Source: Geothrix sp. SG200
Lineage (GTDB): Bacteria; Acidobacteriota; Holophagae; Holophagales; Holophagaceae
NCBI RefSeq assembly: GCF_022808935.1
Contig: NZ_JAKZFR010000001.1
Location: 744,001 to 808,000 of the forward strand
Direction: 5' to 3'
Length of the DNA stretch: 64,000 bases
How positions within the stretch are numbered: the first letter of the stretch is position 1; each line of letters starts with the position of its first letter. Shown piece after piece: positions 25,681-33,606 of this stretch. The translations under genes and the position numbers were made by a program. Below the pieces are notes generated by a model. The model was not told where the DNA came from, searched no databases, and saw nothing but the letters and a program-made list of their open reading frames with translations.

Positions 25681-26076
25681 TCATAGAGAGATGCGCTTCA
25701 CGCCGACTTTGGGATGGTGGAAGTTGAGAATCAAGGCCCTGCGCAGCCCCGTGGCGCGGAGGTAGTTGATGCATTGAGCCACATGTATGTCTTCGAGGTG
25801 TTTGACACACTTCAGCTCGACGAGGACGCACCCGGCCACGAGAAGGTCTGCGACATAGTCACCAACTGCGACACCCTGGTACATCACTTTGATCGGAGGC
25901 TGCTGGGCGACCTGGAAGCCGCTGGCCCTCAGCTCATGAGCGAGGGCGTTTTCGTAGACCTTCTCGAGGAAGCCCGAGCCCAGCGTATTGCTGACCCGAA
26001 ATGCGGCCCCGATGATGGCTTCGCACACGGCCTCCAATCCGTGTTTATCCGTGTTCATCTGTGTCAAATCACCCAT
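25681..26076 (-). CDS. GxxExxY family protein (PD-(D/E)XK nuclease-like)
   Basis: A 131-aa GxxExxY protein. The defining motif is GFLEKVY (about residues 36-42). Further on, VGDYVADLLVAGCVLVELKC (about 70-89) gives the Asp...Glu-x-Lys pattern of PD-(D/E)XK nucleases. The family's biological role is not established. The first ~13 residues (MGDLTQMNTDKHG) are encoded by the right flanking repeat, so the native start could be an internal codon. The assigned ATG also overlaps the last codons of DUF350. Gene and flanking inverted repeats look like one inserted unit. Confidence 0.85.
   Translation of the reverse strand: MGDLTQMNTDKHGLEAVCEAIIGAAFRVSNTLGSGFLEKVYENALAHELRASGFQVAQQPPIKVMYQGVAVGDYVADLLVAGCVLVELKCVKHLEDIHVAQCINYLRATGLRRALILNFHHPKVGVKRISL
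26036..26074. repeat. Right inverted repeat of GxxExxY cassette
   Basis: Phased 10-base units, read on the minus strand as ...GACACAGATGAACACGGATAAACACGGATT. It encodes the first residues of the GxxExxY protein and touches the DUF350 stop codon. Confidence 0.8.
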
Positions 26077-26290
26077 GGATCGCGGCGGCGATGATGAGGC
26101 TGATGCCCAGGATGAGACTGCCTAGGACGATGCCCAGGGCCACGTTCTGGTCGTCCTCCATCTCCTTGCGGAGGGAGAAGGGCAGGACCTTCACGAGGAG
26201 GAGCCAGACCACGCCGAGGATGACGAGGCCCAGGATGGAGAAGATGGCGGCGACGAGGAGCTGGTGGAGCAGTTGGTCCGTGATCATCAC
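26069..26290 (-). CDS. DUF350 (YjfL-like) membrane protein
   Basis: A 73-aa protein with two transmembrane segments (about residues 10-34 and 50-70) joined by a charged loop (LRKEMEDDQN). This is the size and layout of one DUF350/YjfL repeat; many relatives carry two such units. The family is a small membrane protein of unknown function that recurs beside DUF4178 and polyamine-synthase genes. The GTG start at 26290 overlaps the stop of the preceding 59-aa gene (GTGA); ATG 26287 is an alternative. The stop lies immediately before the GxxExxY repeat, so the insertion spared the reading frame. Confidence 0.8.
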   Translation of the reverse strand: MMITDQLLHQLLVAAIFSILGLVILGVVWLLLVKVLPFSLRKEMEDDQNVALGIVLGSLILGISLIIAAAIHG

Positions 26291-26466
26291 TTACCCCCGT
26301 GGAATCCGTTGTTGTGCAGGAAGGTGCGGTAGGCGCCGGGCGTCTGGCGCACGCTGGGCGGCAGGTCTGCGCGGCGGCGGTTCCCGAAGAACTCCCGGCC
26401 GAAGAAGCCGTTGGCCACCATGAGGCTGAAGCCGCCGCCGAGGAAGAGCAGGTAGAGGATCCTCAT
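26287..26466 (-). CDS. Small membrane protein in polyamine-linked operon
   Basis: A 59-aa protein that I cannot assign to a family. It has one N-terminal hydrophobic segment (RILYLLFLGGGFSLMVANGFF) and a basic C-terminal half (NRRRADLPPSVRQ...). Start and stop both overlap neighbours (TGATG with DUF4178, GTGA with DUF350), which strongly supports a real, coupled gene. Likely an accessory membrane subunit of the DUF4178/DUF350 assembly. Confidence 0.7.
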   Translation of the reverse strand: MRILYLLFLGGGFSLMVANGFFGREFFGNRRRADLPPSVRQTPGAYRTFLHNNGFHGGK

Positions 26467-28520
26467 CAGTCGTCGCTCCCGGAGGCGCCCGCGTTCGGCG
26501 CGTACATGCTCTCCTGCCAGCGCCGGCTCTCGAAGGCGACCAGGCGGAACACCATGAGCAGAGGCACGAGCAGGATGGCCAGCAGGGCCAGGCCCGGGTA
26601 GAGCCAGCGCATGACCCCCTGGCGCAACTTCACGTCGATCAGCCGGACCGGCGGCACCTTCCCGTCCCATTGGGGCGCGAGACGCAGCACGTAGCTTCCC
26701 GGCGGCACGGCGCTGAGGAACACCGTGTCGGCGCGGCCCCCCTCGGACCAGGACTCGCCGCCATCCACGCCGTGGTACCAGCTCGATTCCACCAGGAAGA
26801 GCTCCGCCACGCCCGTGGTCTCGCTCACCAGGGCTCCCTCCACGCCCACCCAGCTGTTGTTCACGGGAGCGTTGAGGGTGACCGCGAGGTTCTGGCGGCC
26901 GTCCTTGATTTCGATGGGGTCGGAGAAGAACACCGGCTCCTGGGGTTCCGCCGGGGTCGCGGGTGTCGTTGGGGCCATGGGAACCGCCGGGGTCGGTGGC
27001 GGGGTCTGCGGCCTGCGCACGGGGATGCCCGGGCCGGCGGCGCCGGGGGCCCCGGTCTGGATCCGGGCCAGGTCGTACAGGTCCAGCTGCCGATGGAACA
27101 GCTCCTCGTTGCGGTGCGTGATGGACTCCGCCATCACGAGCAGCAGCAGCAGGCCCAGGGCGCCGACCAGCCAGAGGGCGGACTTCGCGAGGGCGGCCTT
27201 GTGGGGGTTGGGCTGGAAGGACGCGATGCCGATGGGTTCCGGCGGGGCGCCCTGCAGCTTGAAGGCGGACCAGACCTCCGCCGGCGCCAGATAGGTGGAG
27301 AGGCTCCAGTTCACCTCGCCGCCCCCGCCCTTGTGGGGCTGGCGTTCGCGGGTGAGGCTCTGGGGCGGGGCCACGAACTCGGCCACCTCGACCCGTTCGC
27401 CCTGCTCCACCTGCCAGTAGAACTCACCCCACACGCCTTCGACGATCGCTTCGACATCCTGGAAGCGCCGCCAGGTACGGCCCTGGGCGAAGAGGTTCTT
27501 CTGGCCGTCGCGGGCCTGGGGAATCTCGCCGGGCGCCACCGCCACGGCCAGGCTCCAGTGGCCCTCGCTCTGCACCAGCCACTGGAAGCCGTGGCGGTCA
27601 TCCAGCAGCAGGTACTCGTTCCAGGGATAGGTCGTGCCCTCAATGGCGCAGCTCCGGCGCAGCTGGCCGATGCAGGTGACCGGCTGGCCACGCAGATTGC
27701 CCTCCGCACCCAGCGGAATGACCACATCCTGGCGGGGCTGCTGCAGGCTCTTGAGGAAGGCGAGCTTTCCGTTTTCAGCCGAGAGCAGGCTGCCGCAGCT
27801 GGGACAGCCCACCCGCTGGGTCTGGTCCGGAGCGCGCAGCGCCAGGGCTCCGCCGCACTTGGGGCAGTTGAGGGCCTGGGTGCCGACCTTTGGAGGCTTC
27901 CGCGTGCCGCCCTGGATTCCCAGCTCCGCCAGCGACACCTCGCGGCCCAGGAAGAAGAGGGGCGGCTCCTCGCCGTAGTCCAGGGTGGCGAAGGCGCCGT
28001 TGCGGCCCGAGAGGTCGGCGTAGCGGTAGGTGGCGCCCGGCTCCACGGCCCAGGGGATCTCGCCTTCGGCGCTGTGGAAGGCGGCCTCGCTCACCTCGTC
28101 CACGGTCCAGAGACCGTCCGGTCCCAGATCCGCCAGGCCGCCCGGTTGCAGGTCTGCTGGTGCGGGCAGGGCCCCGTGGGGGGCCTGGGTGAAGGTGAGG
28201 TAGAAGTGGCCCTGGGCCTCCGCCAGCCATCCCCAGCGGCCGTCGTCGAGGGCCAGGTACCACTCGTCCCACACGCCGCCGAGGGGGTGCTTCAGCTGCA
28301 CTCGGCCCGCCAGGGTGAACGAGCGCCCGGCATGCCGCCCCGTGGCACCCAGGCCCAGAGGCGAGCCCGTGTCCACCAGGTCGGCCACCTTGCCGATGAG
28401 CTCGGGATCCCGGTCGCGCCGGGCCGCCAGGGCCTTGCAGTAGGAGCAGACGGCCACCATGGTTCCGGGCCGGAAGCTCAGGGGGGCACCGCAGCTGGGG
28501 CAGGAGGTGAGGGGGCTCAT
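26466..28520 (-). CDS. DUF4178 protein with two zinc ribbons and membrane segments
   Basis: A 684-aa protein. Two zinc ribbons are visible: CPSCGAPLSF...CSYCKAL (about 8-32) and CPKCGGALAL...CPSCGSLL (about 219-245). Each is followed by a DUF4178-type beta domain; diagnostic stretches are GVWDEWYLALDDGRWGWLAE and YPWNEYLLLDDRHGFQWLV. A first membrane segment (about 445-465) is followed by a Pro-rich stretch, a beta domain (about 540-630) and a last membrane helix (about 635-660). It opens the operon with the 59-aa protein, DUF350 and spermidine synthase. DUF4178 function is not known experimentally; a membrane complex linked to polyamine-modified products has been proposed from gene neighbourhoods. 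Confidence 0.82.
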   Translation of the reverse strand: MSPLTSCPSCGAPLSFRPGTMVAVCSYCKALAARRDRDPELIGKVADLVDTGSPLGLGATGRHAGRSFTLAGRVQLKHPLGGVWDEWYLALDDGRWGWLAEAQGHFYLTFTQAPHGALPAPADLQPGGLADLGPDGLWTVDEVSEAAFHSAEGEIPWAVEPGATYRYADLSGRNGAFATLDYGEEPPLFFLGREVSLAELGIQGGTRKPPKVGTQALNCPKCGGALALRAPDQTQRVGCPSCGSLLSAENGKLAFLKSLQQPRQDVVIPLGAEGNLRGQPVTCIGQLRRSCAIEGTTYPWNEYLLLDDRHGFQWLVQSEGHWSLAVAVAPGEIPQARDGQKNLFAQGRTWRRFQDVEAIVEGVWGEFYWQVEQGERVEVAEFVAPPQSLTRERQPHKGGGGEVNWSLSTYLAPAEVWSAFKLQGAPPEPIGIASFQPNPHKAALAKSALWLVGALGLLLLLVMAESITHRNEELFHRQLDLYDLARIQTGAPGAAGPGIPVRRPQTPPPTPAVPMAPTTPATPAEPQEPVFFSDPIEIKDGRQNLAVTLNAPVNNSWVGVEGALVSETTGVAELFLVESSWYHGVDGGESWSEGGRADTVFLSAVPPGSYVLRLAPQWDGKVPPVRLIDVKLRQGVMRWLYPGLALLAILLVPLLMVFRLVAFESRRWQESMYAPNAGASGSDD

Positions 28521-28538
28521 GGGGATCGCCGAATTATG

Positions 28539-29696
28539 TCAGAGGATCGGAAGGATGCAGTCGAGGCCTTCCCGAAAGCCCGTTTCCGGCGTGAGCAGGC
28601 TGAGCACCAGGTGGCCGTCCCCCGGCAGGTCGAAGAAGGAACCCGGATGCGTGAGCACCCCCGTCTGCTCGAGCAGGCGCAGGGCGCAGGCCTCATCCGC
28701 GTCCACGGCGGGGCGACGCAGCAGGACCGACCAGCCGCCTTCCACGGGAAGCCGGGTGAGGCGGGGGTGTCGGGCGAGCGCGGCGTCCAGGGTTGCCAGG
28801 TTGGCGGAGAGCCGGGCGCGCACCTGGGAACGGATCGCGGGCGCCAGGGCCAGAAGGGCCTGTGCCGCGGCCTGGACCGGCGCGGAAACGGAAAGATACT
28901 GGTCCGCCAGGAAGGCAAGAGCCTCCAGGTGCGCCTCGGCGCCGACGCCGCGCACGGCGATCCAGCCCAGCTTGAGCTGGGGCAGGGCGGCCACCTTGCT
29001 GAGCCCCGACAGCAGGAAGACCGGGCAGGGCGGTGCGGCATCGTCCAGGGCCGTGGGGAGCCGGTCCGCCGGAGCCTCCAGGGCGTAGTCCGCGAAGACC
29101 TCGTCCACCAGCAGGGCCAGACCCCGGCGGGCACAGAGGGCCGTGAGGGCGTCCCACTCGCCCTTGGACAGGAAGTGTCCCGTGGGGTTGTTGGGGTTCA
29201 CGACCACGATGGCCCGGGTGCGGGGACCCACCGCGTCTTCCAGGGCGCCCAGGTCGAGGTGCCAGCGGTCATGGAAGTAGGAGGGCACGGGACGGGCGTG
29301 CAGGCCCTCCAGGCGCGCCAGCCACTCGAAGAGCGGGTAGCTGGGGCTGGGCACCAGGATCTCGTCGCCGGGGTCGCCCAGCAACTTGAAGAGCAGGCCA
29401 TAGCCCTCGCTGGTGGAGGCTGTGAGCAGCAGGTCCTCCGCCCGCAGCCCATGCCCGTGGTGGGCGGCCACGGCCTCCCGGGCGACCCGGGAACCCAACG
29501 GATCGGGATCGTAAGCCAGCACCGCGGGCGTGGACAGCGCCGCGCGGATGTCCGTCTCGGGATAGGCGAACCCGCAGCGGGTGGGGTTCGACACCGTGAG
29601 ATCCAGGACATCCCGGCTTTCCCGCCGCATGCGAGCCAGCGCCGCAGACAGGGCGTTGGGCTCGAAACCGTGCGGGAGGCGCGACGAAAGGTGCAT
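28539..29696 (-). CDS. Class I/II pyridoxal-phosphate aminotransferase
   Basis: A 385-aa fold-type I PLP enzyme. Features in order: YDPDPLGSRVAREAVAAHHG (substrate entry), TASTSEGYGLLFKLL, VVVNPNNPTGHFLS (Asn/Pro phosphate and pyridine contact region), LLVDEVFADYA (Asp to pyridine N), SGLSKVAALPQLKLGW (Schiff-base Lys, about residue 236), and the Arg-containing C-terminal domain. Domain architecture resembles AspC/AlaT-type and methionine aminotransferases. Substrate cannot be fixed from sequence. It ends just 18 bp upstream of DUF4178 on the same strand and could be the first gene of that transcript. Confidence 0.88.
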   Translation of the reverse strand: MHLSSRLPHGFEPNALSAALARMRRESRDVLDLTVSNPTRCGFAYPETDIRAALSTPAVLAYDPDPLGSRVAREAVAAHHGHGLRAEDLLLTASTSEGYGLLFKLLGDPGDEILVPSPSYPLFEWLARLEGLHARPVPSYFHDRWHLDLGALEDAVGPRTRAIVVVNPNNPTGHFLSKGEWDALTALCARRGLALLVDEVFADYALEAPADRLPTALDDAAPPCPVFLLSGLSKVAALPQLKLGWIAVRGVGAEAHLEALAFLADQYLSVSAPVQAAAQALLALAPAIRSQVRARLSANLATLDAALARHPRLTRLPVEGGWSVLLRRPAVDADEACALRLLEQTGVLTHPGSFFDLPGDGHLVLSLLTPETGFREGLDCILPIL

Positions 29697-29723
29697 GGGG
29701 CTAGGTTAATCGAACCGCTGGCT

Positions 29724-29789
29724 CACCGCGGAGAACGCTGAGGAAGGAATGTTTTTCTCTGCGCGCTCCGCGTTCTCTGCGGTTGGCGG
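29724..29789. repeat. CGCAGAGA inverted repeat element (copy 3)
   Basis: Shorter copy of the 9-base phased palindrome (left arm 29724-29747, right arm 29752-29789) in the divergent promoter region between the aminotransferase and elbB-like genes. A weak -10-like GATAAT (29804-29809) lies just beyond the right arm. Confidence 0.8.
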
Positions 29790-29833
29790 TTTGTCTTTAG
29801 AGGGATAATCGACCCACAAATCAGGAGGCTCCC

Positions 29834-30511
29834 ATGGCGAAGACCCCCAAGGTCGCAGTGCTGTTGGCCGGATGCGGCCACCTGGACGGCGCGGAGGTGC
29901 GCGAGGCGGTGCTGACGCTGCTGGCCCTGGACCAGCACGGGGCCGCCTTCCAGTGCATCGCCCCCAACGCCGACCAGCACCACGTCATCAACCACGTCAC
30001 GGGCCAGCCCGTGCCCGGCGCCACCCGCAACATCCTGGAGGAGTCCAGCCGCATCGCCCGTGTGGGCCAGTGCCTGGATCTCGCCCAGGCCAAGCCCGGT
30101 GACTACGACGCCCTGGTGATGCCCGGCGGCTACGGTGTGGCCAAGAACCACTGCAGCTTCGCCTTCAAGGGCGCCGAGGCCGACGTGCGGCCGGACGTGG
30201 CAGCGTTCGTGCGGGCCTTCTTCGACGCGAAGAAGCCCGTGGGCGCCATCTGCATCGCCCCGGCCCTGGTGGCCCTGGCGCTTTCCGGGAAGGCCTCCGC
30301 CGACCTCACGCTGGGCAACGACGCGGGCTGCGCCGCGGCCGTCACCAAGCTGGGCCAGCGGCACAAGGACACGCCGGATTCCCGGCAGATCGTGATCGAC
30401 GAAACCTGCAAGCTCGTCACCACACCGGCCTACATGTTCGACGACGCACGGCTGAGCGATGTGTGGGTCGGCATCGAGCGCTGCGTGGCCGAAGTGCTGA
30501 AGCGGTGCTGA
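29834..30511 (+). CDS. elbB: ElbB-type DJ-1/PfpI-like protein (isoprenoid biosynthesis glyoxalase)
   Basis: A 225-aa class I glutamine-amidotransferase-like protein of the ElbB group. Typical elements are KVAVLLAGCGHLDGAEV at the N-terminus, CIAPNADQHHVINH, ALVMPGGYGVAKN and GAICIAPAL, whose Cys (about residue 138) is the catalytic thiol in the DJ-1 superfamily. The E. coli homologue has glyoxalase activity in vitro and was linked to isoprenoid synthesis, but its true role is unsettled. A good ribosome binding site (CAGGAGG) precedes the ATG. A structured element (30512-30874) begins at the base after its stop. Confidence 0.9.
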   Translation: MAKTPKVAVLLAGCGHLDGAEVREAVLTLLALDQHGAAFQCIAPNADQHHVINHVTGQPVPGATRNILEESSRIARVGQCLDLAQAKPGDYDALVMPGGYGVAKNHCSFAFKGAEADVRPDVAAFVRAFFDAKKPVGAICIAPALVALALSGKASADLTLGNDAGCAAAVTKLGQRHKDTPDSRQIVIDETCKLVTTPAYMFDDARLSDVWVGIERCVAEVLKRC

Positions 30512-30874
30512 GAGTGCCTAACAAACCCCCCATGGGGCCGCGCGAGGGTCGCCGGGCGAGCGAGGCGAGGAACACGAGGGAGGCTCCGGCTCCACGAGCC
30601 GTAGGCGAGTGGGAGGCACGCAAGGCGTGCCGTCAGACGGAGGGCGTAGCGGCATCGCCCTCCACCTGGTGGGCCCTGCCCCGCAGGGCCCTCCCGCTCG
30701 TTCCTCGCGGAGGTGGAGCCTCCCCGCCGGCCCTCGCCCGGAGGGAGAAAGCCAGGTGGGCGCCTCGCGGCGTCACGGCCCTTGAACGATGTCCCGCATC
30801 GCCCTGCGGGCCCTTTCTTGCGGTGCATCCCACCTGGTTTTCTCGCGGCCCCGTCGGGGTTTTGTTAGGCACTC
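30512..30874. repeat. Structured intergenic element E1 (363 bp)
   Basis: A non-coding, very GC-rich unit bounded by inverted termini: GAGTGCCTAACAAA at 30512-30525 and its exact complement ending at 30874, continuing imperfectly through GGGGCCGCG. The interior contains several further palindromes. It fills the whole gap between the elbB stop and the ribosome binding site (AAAGGAGG, 30876-30883) of the acyl-CoA dehydrogenase gene. A homologous element in reverse orientation lies at 35045-35386. They share 22 identical bases (30784-30805 against 35117-35138) and a ~39-base subterminal block. Confidence 0.75.
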
Positions 30875-30887
30875 CAAAGGAGGCCCC

Positions 30888-32144
30888 ATGACCACCTGCC
30901 CGGACGAGCTGCTGGACGAGCGGACCCGAAGCCTGCGGGAGGAAGTCCGGACCTTCGTGAAGGCCGTGCCCCGGGACCTCCTGCTGGACATGGACGCGGA
31001 GCGGGTGCGGTACCCCAAGGACTACCTGGCGGAGGCCGGCCGGCGGGGCCTGCTGGGCCTCCGCTTTCCGGAGGCCTACGGAGGGCGCGCGCTGCCCTGG
31101 ACCACCGAGCTGGCGGCGCTGGAGGAGGTCGGCGTCCTGGGCACCTCGCTCGGCTGCCTCTACTCGCTGGTGTCCATCGTGGGCGAGGCCCTCGTCCACT
31201 TCGGGACCGAGGCGCAGAAGCGCCGCTACCTGGCGCCCATGATCGCGGGGACACTCGCGCCCGCGGAGGCGCTTACGGAGCCCCGGGGCGGATCGGACTT
31301 CTTCGGGGCCGCCACTCGTGCCGTCCGTGACGGGGATGCCTTCATCCTCGACGGCCAGAAGCGGTTCGTGGTGGGCGCCGAGGGGGCGGATGTCTTCCTG
31401 GTCTACGCCCGCACCTCGGACGATGGCGATCCCCGGCGGTCCATCACGGCCTTCCTCGTGGAGCGGGGCGAGGGCCTGACGGTGGAGCATGTGTACGGCC
31501 TGATGGGCACCCGGGGCGGCGGCACCGGGCGGCTCCGGTTCCGAAACTGCCGCGTGCCCCTGGCCCAGGTGCTGGGCGGCGAAGCCGGGATCGGGCAGGG
31601 GGCCGAGGTCTTCGACCAGATGATGATCCCCGAGCGCATGACCAGCGCGGGCGGGGCCCTGGGCATGGCCCGGGCCGGGCTGGAGATCGCCGCGCGCTAC
31701 GCGGCGAAGCGCAAGGCCTTCGGGCAGGAGATCCGGCGCTTCGAGGGCGTCTCCTTCAAGATCGCCGAGTCCCTCACGCAGCTCGAGGCGGCCCGCGCCC
31801 TCTGCCGGGAGACGGGGCGCGCCATCGACCACGGCGGCGTCGCCCCGGGGCGCGTGCGGCGCATGGTGTCCGAGTCCAAGAAGTTCGCCACGGACACGGC
31901 CTGGACTGTGGTGAACCACGCCATGCAGGTGCTGGGCGGCATCGGCTACACCAATGTCTACCCGCTGGAGCGCCTCCTGCGCGACATCCGCCTCATCCTC
32001 ATCTGGACGGGCACCAACGAGATCATGGACCTCGTCATCCAGCACGAGTTCTATCACGAGTTCCTCAAAGCGCCCCTGCCCGGCCGCGACCTGGAGGCCG
32101 ATGCGGTGAACGCCGAGGCTCCCGAGGAGAAGGTCTTCGAGTAA
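30888..32144 (+). CDS. Acyl-CoA dehydrogenase
   Basis: A 418-aa FAD-dependent acyl-CoA dehydrogenase. Motifs: [17 protein letters not shown] (FAD/substrate loop), a beta-barrel centre, [20 protein letters not shown] (FAD diphosphate contact) and [23 protein letters not shown]. The usual catalytic Glu of short/medium-chain enzymes (YEGT) is Thr here (IWTGTNE). A Glu occurs instead in [12 protein letters not shown] (helix G), the place used by isovaleryl-CoA and long-chain dehydrogenases, so branched-chain or long-chain substrates are more likely. The ATG at 30888 has a strong ribosome binding site. No ETF or thiolase genes are adjacent. Confidence 0.9.
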   Translation: MTTCPDELLDERTRSLREEVRTFVKAVPRDLLLDMDAERVRYPKDYLAEAGRRGLLGLRFPEAYGGRALPWTTELAALEEVGVLGTSLGCLYSLVSIVGEALVHFGTEAQKRRYLAPMIAGTLAPAEALTEPRGGSDFFGAATRAVRDGDAFILDGQKRFVVGAEGADVFLVYARTSDDGDPRRSITAFLVERGEGLTVEHVYGLMGTRGGGTGRLRFRNCRVPLAQVLGGEAGIGQGAEVFDQMMIPERMTSAGGALGMARAGLEIAARYAAKRKAFGQEIRRFEGVSFKIAESLTQLEAARALCRETGRAIDHGGVAPGRVRRMVSESKKFATDTAWTVVNHAMQVLGGIGYTNVYPLERLLRDIRLILIWTGTNEIMDLVIQHEFYHEFLKAPLPGRDLEADAVNAEAPEEKVFE

Positions 32145-32174
32145 TCGGCCGTCCCGGAGGCTTCTCTCGCGCCT

Positions 32175-32879
32175 TCAGCCCTCCGGTTCCCGCCGCGGAT
32201 GCACCATCCGGCGCAGGGCGGGCGTCAGGATCCGGCTGGCGGCCAGAATGCGGGCTTCCTCGTCCAGGGCCCTGATCCAGGGGGCGGCATGCCCGAGGGC
32301 CAGGCCGGATTCCGGCAGGGCCAGGCTGCGGTCCAGGGCGCGCAGCACCTGGTCCGCCACGGGGCTCACCTCGCGCCAGCGCGAGGTGGCCAGAGCTTCG
32401 GCCTGTGCAGGGCGCAGAGGCGGCTGGATGAGGGCCACCAGGGCCTCCAGGCCCAGCTTGGGATTCTGGAGGAAAGCGGCCAGCACGCCCGCGTCGGGAG
32501 CCCGCCACACCAGGGCCCACAGGGGCCGCGGGGCGTGCAGGGCGAGGCTGCGGCGCTCGCCGGTGGTCATGGCCGTCCACTGCTGCTGGAGCTTTTCGAT
32601 GGCCTGCTGGCGCGCCTGGGGGTGGGCCGCCGGGTCCACCGCCACTGCCGCCAGGGCCCGCCAGGGCAGGCGCATCATGAGCGAGGCGCGCAGGTGGGCG
32701 GTGGCCTTGGGGTGCTGGGCGATCCACCGGAGGAGCAGGGGGCGCTTCTTCAGGTCCGGAAGGTCCGCCGCCGCCTCCAGCCATCCCCGGGGCGGCTCCG
32801 GATGCCGGAGCATCCGCAGGAACCGCGGCCAGGGCAGCTCGGGCGGCAGGGCCCAGGGGGCGGAGGAGGAACGGGGCAT
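32175..32879 (-). CDS. Hypothetical helical protein
   Basis: A 234-aa, strongly helical, Leu/Ala/Arg-rich soluble protein without signal peptide or recognisable catalytic motif. Repeated helix pairs (RPLLLRWIAQHPKATAHLRA, about 46-65; WRALAAVAVDPAAHPQARQQ, about 73-92) suggest a HEAT-like solenoid. It is convergent with the acyl-CoA dehydrogenase gene and divergent from the DUF2520-like gene. Coding is supported by frame length and codon positions, but no function can be offered. Confidence 0.65.
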   Translation of the reverse strand: MPRSSSAPWALPPELPWPRFLRMLRHPEPPRGWLEAAADLPDLKKRPLLLRWIAQHPKATAHLRASLMMRLPWRALAAVAVDPAAHPQARQQAIEKLQQQWTAMTTGERRSLALHAPRPLWALVWRAPDAGVLAAFLQNPKLGLEALVALIQPPLRPAQAEALATSRWREVSPVADQVLRALDRSLALPESGLALGHAAPWIRALDEEARILAASRILTPALRRMVHPRREPEG

Positions 32880-32890
32880 GGGAACAGTCT

Positions 32891-32926
32891 AGAGAGACTG
32901 AAGACTGAAGACCGAGGACCGGACCC
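32891..32926. repeat. Single arm of GAAGACT/GAGGACC heptamer repeat
   Basis: Seven-base phased repeat (GAAGACT, GAAGACC, GAGGACC, with variants) in the divergent promoter region upstream of the DUF2520-like gene. The same heptamer family forms both arms of the element at 63391-63545. Confidence 0.75.
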
Positions 32927-32948
32927 TGATTTGCGCCACACTATCCCC

Positions 32949-33584
32949 ATGACTCCCGAGTTCACCATCCTGGGCCGGGGCCGCGCCGGCCGCGCGCTGG
33001 CGGCGGCCTGGGGGCCGCGGGCGGGCCTGCTGGATCACGGCGCTCGGCCGGAAGGCTTGGTGCTCCTGGCGGTGCCGGACCGGGCGGTGGCTGAGTTGGC
33101 CCGGTCCTTCCCCGGTCGCTGCGTACACCTGGCGGGCAGCCTGCATCTGCCGGATGTCCCCTGTGCTCATCCGCTCACCAGCTTCGACGGGCAGGCCCGG
33201 GACTGGAAGGGCACGCCTCTGGCCATCACGGGCGCGGTGCCGGACGGCCTGCGGAGGGCTTTCGGGGACCTGGGCTTCGCGGCCTTCGACCTGCCCGCTG
33301 AGCTGAAGCCTCTGTACCACGCGGCGGCAGTGCTCACCTCGGGCCACGCCGCCTCGCTGTGGCTGGGGGCGGAGGCCCTGCTGCGCGCCCGGGGCGTGGC
33401 ACTGCCGGGCCGGGGCCTGGTCCCGCTGGCAGAGGCCACGCTGCGCAACGTGGCCGCCCTCGGGGCCGCGGGACGCACAGGCCCGTTCGCGCGCGGCGAC
33501 GAGGCCACCATCGCCCGGGATGCCGAAGCCCTGCCTGAGCCCTGGCGGGACATCTTCCTGACACTGGGTCGTAGCCTCGACTGA
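32949..33584 (+). CDS. DUF2520/Rossmann-fold protein
   Basis: A 211-aa protein resembling Rossmann-like plus DUF2520 proteins, which are related to pyrroline-5-carboxylate and ketopantoate reductases. The N-terminal dinucleotide-binding loop is ILGRGRAGRALAAAWG (about 7-22). A middle segment LVLLAVPDRAVAELA follows, then the C-terminal helical domain with YHAAAVLTSGHAASLWLGA, whose pattern is typical of DUF2520. Shorter than most relatives (about 260-290 aa). Reaction unknown; NADP-linked oxidoreductase is the family guess. The downstream EamA gene starts 22 bp after it, so they are probably cotranscribed. Confidence 0.75.
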   Translation: MTPEFTILGRGRAGRALAAAWGPRAGLLDHGARPEGLVLLAVPDRAVAELARSFPGRCVHLAGSLHLPDVPCAHPLTSFDGQARDWKGTPLAITGAVPDGLRRAFGDLGFAAFDLPAELKPLYHAAAVLTSGHAASLWLGAEALLRARGVALPGRGLVPLAEATLRNVAALGAAGRTGPFARGDEATIARDAEALPEPWRDIFLTLGRSLD

Positions 33585-33606
33585 ACCGAATCCGCCCCGG
33601 AGCCTC

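Larger units (their letters stand above)
25651..26074. mobile_element. GxxExxY cassette bounded by inverted ACACGGATGA repeats
   Basis: A ~424-bp unit consisting of one nuclease-like gene framed by inverted repeats: left 25651-25680, right 26036-26074. The arms share a perfect 19-base core, GACACAGATGAACACGGAT, in opposite orientation. The unit sits exactly between the DUF350 stop and the spermidine synthase start in an otherwise tightly packed operon, so it appears inserted. Mobility is inference; no transposase is present. Confidence 0.65.

Noticed and set aside
30512-30874. Integron attC site (ends GCCTAAC ... GTTAGGC fit the attC core boxes)
   Set aside because: The unit is far longer than an attC site, the homologous element E2 lacks these boxes, and no integron integrase or cassette array is nearby. 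The match is probably chance.
30633-32057. 474-codon minus-strand frame across E1 and the acyl-CoA dehydrogenase gene
   Set aside because: It is antisense to a clear enzyme gene and extends into non-coding repeat; composition is low-complexity.
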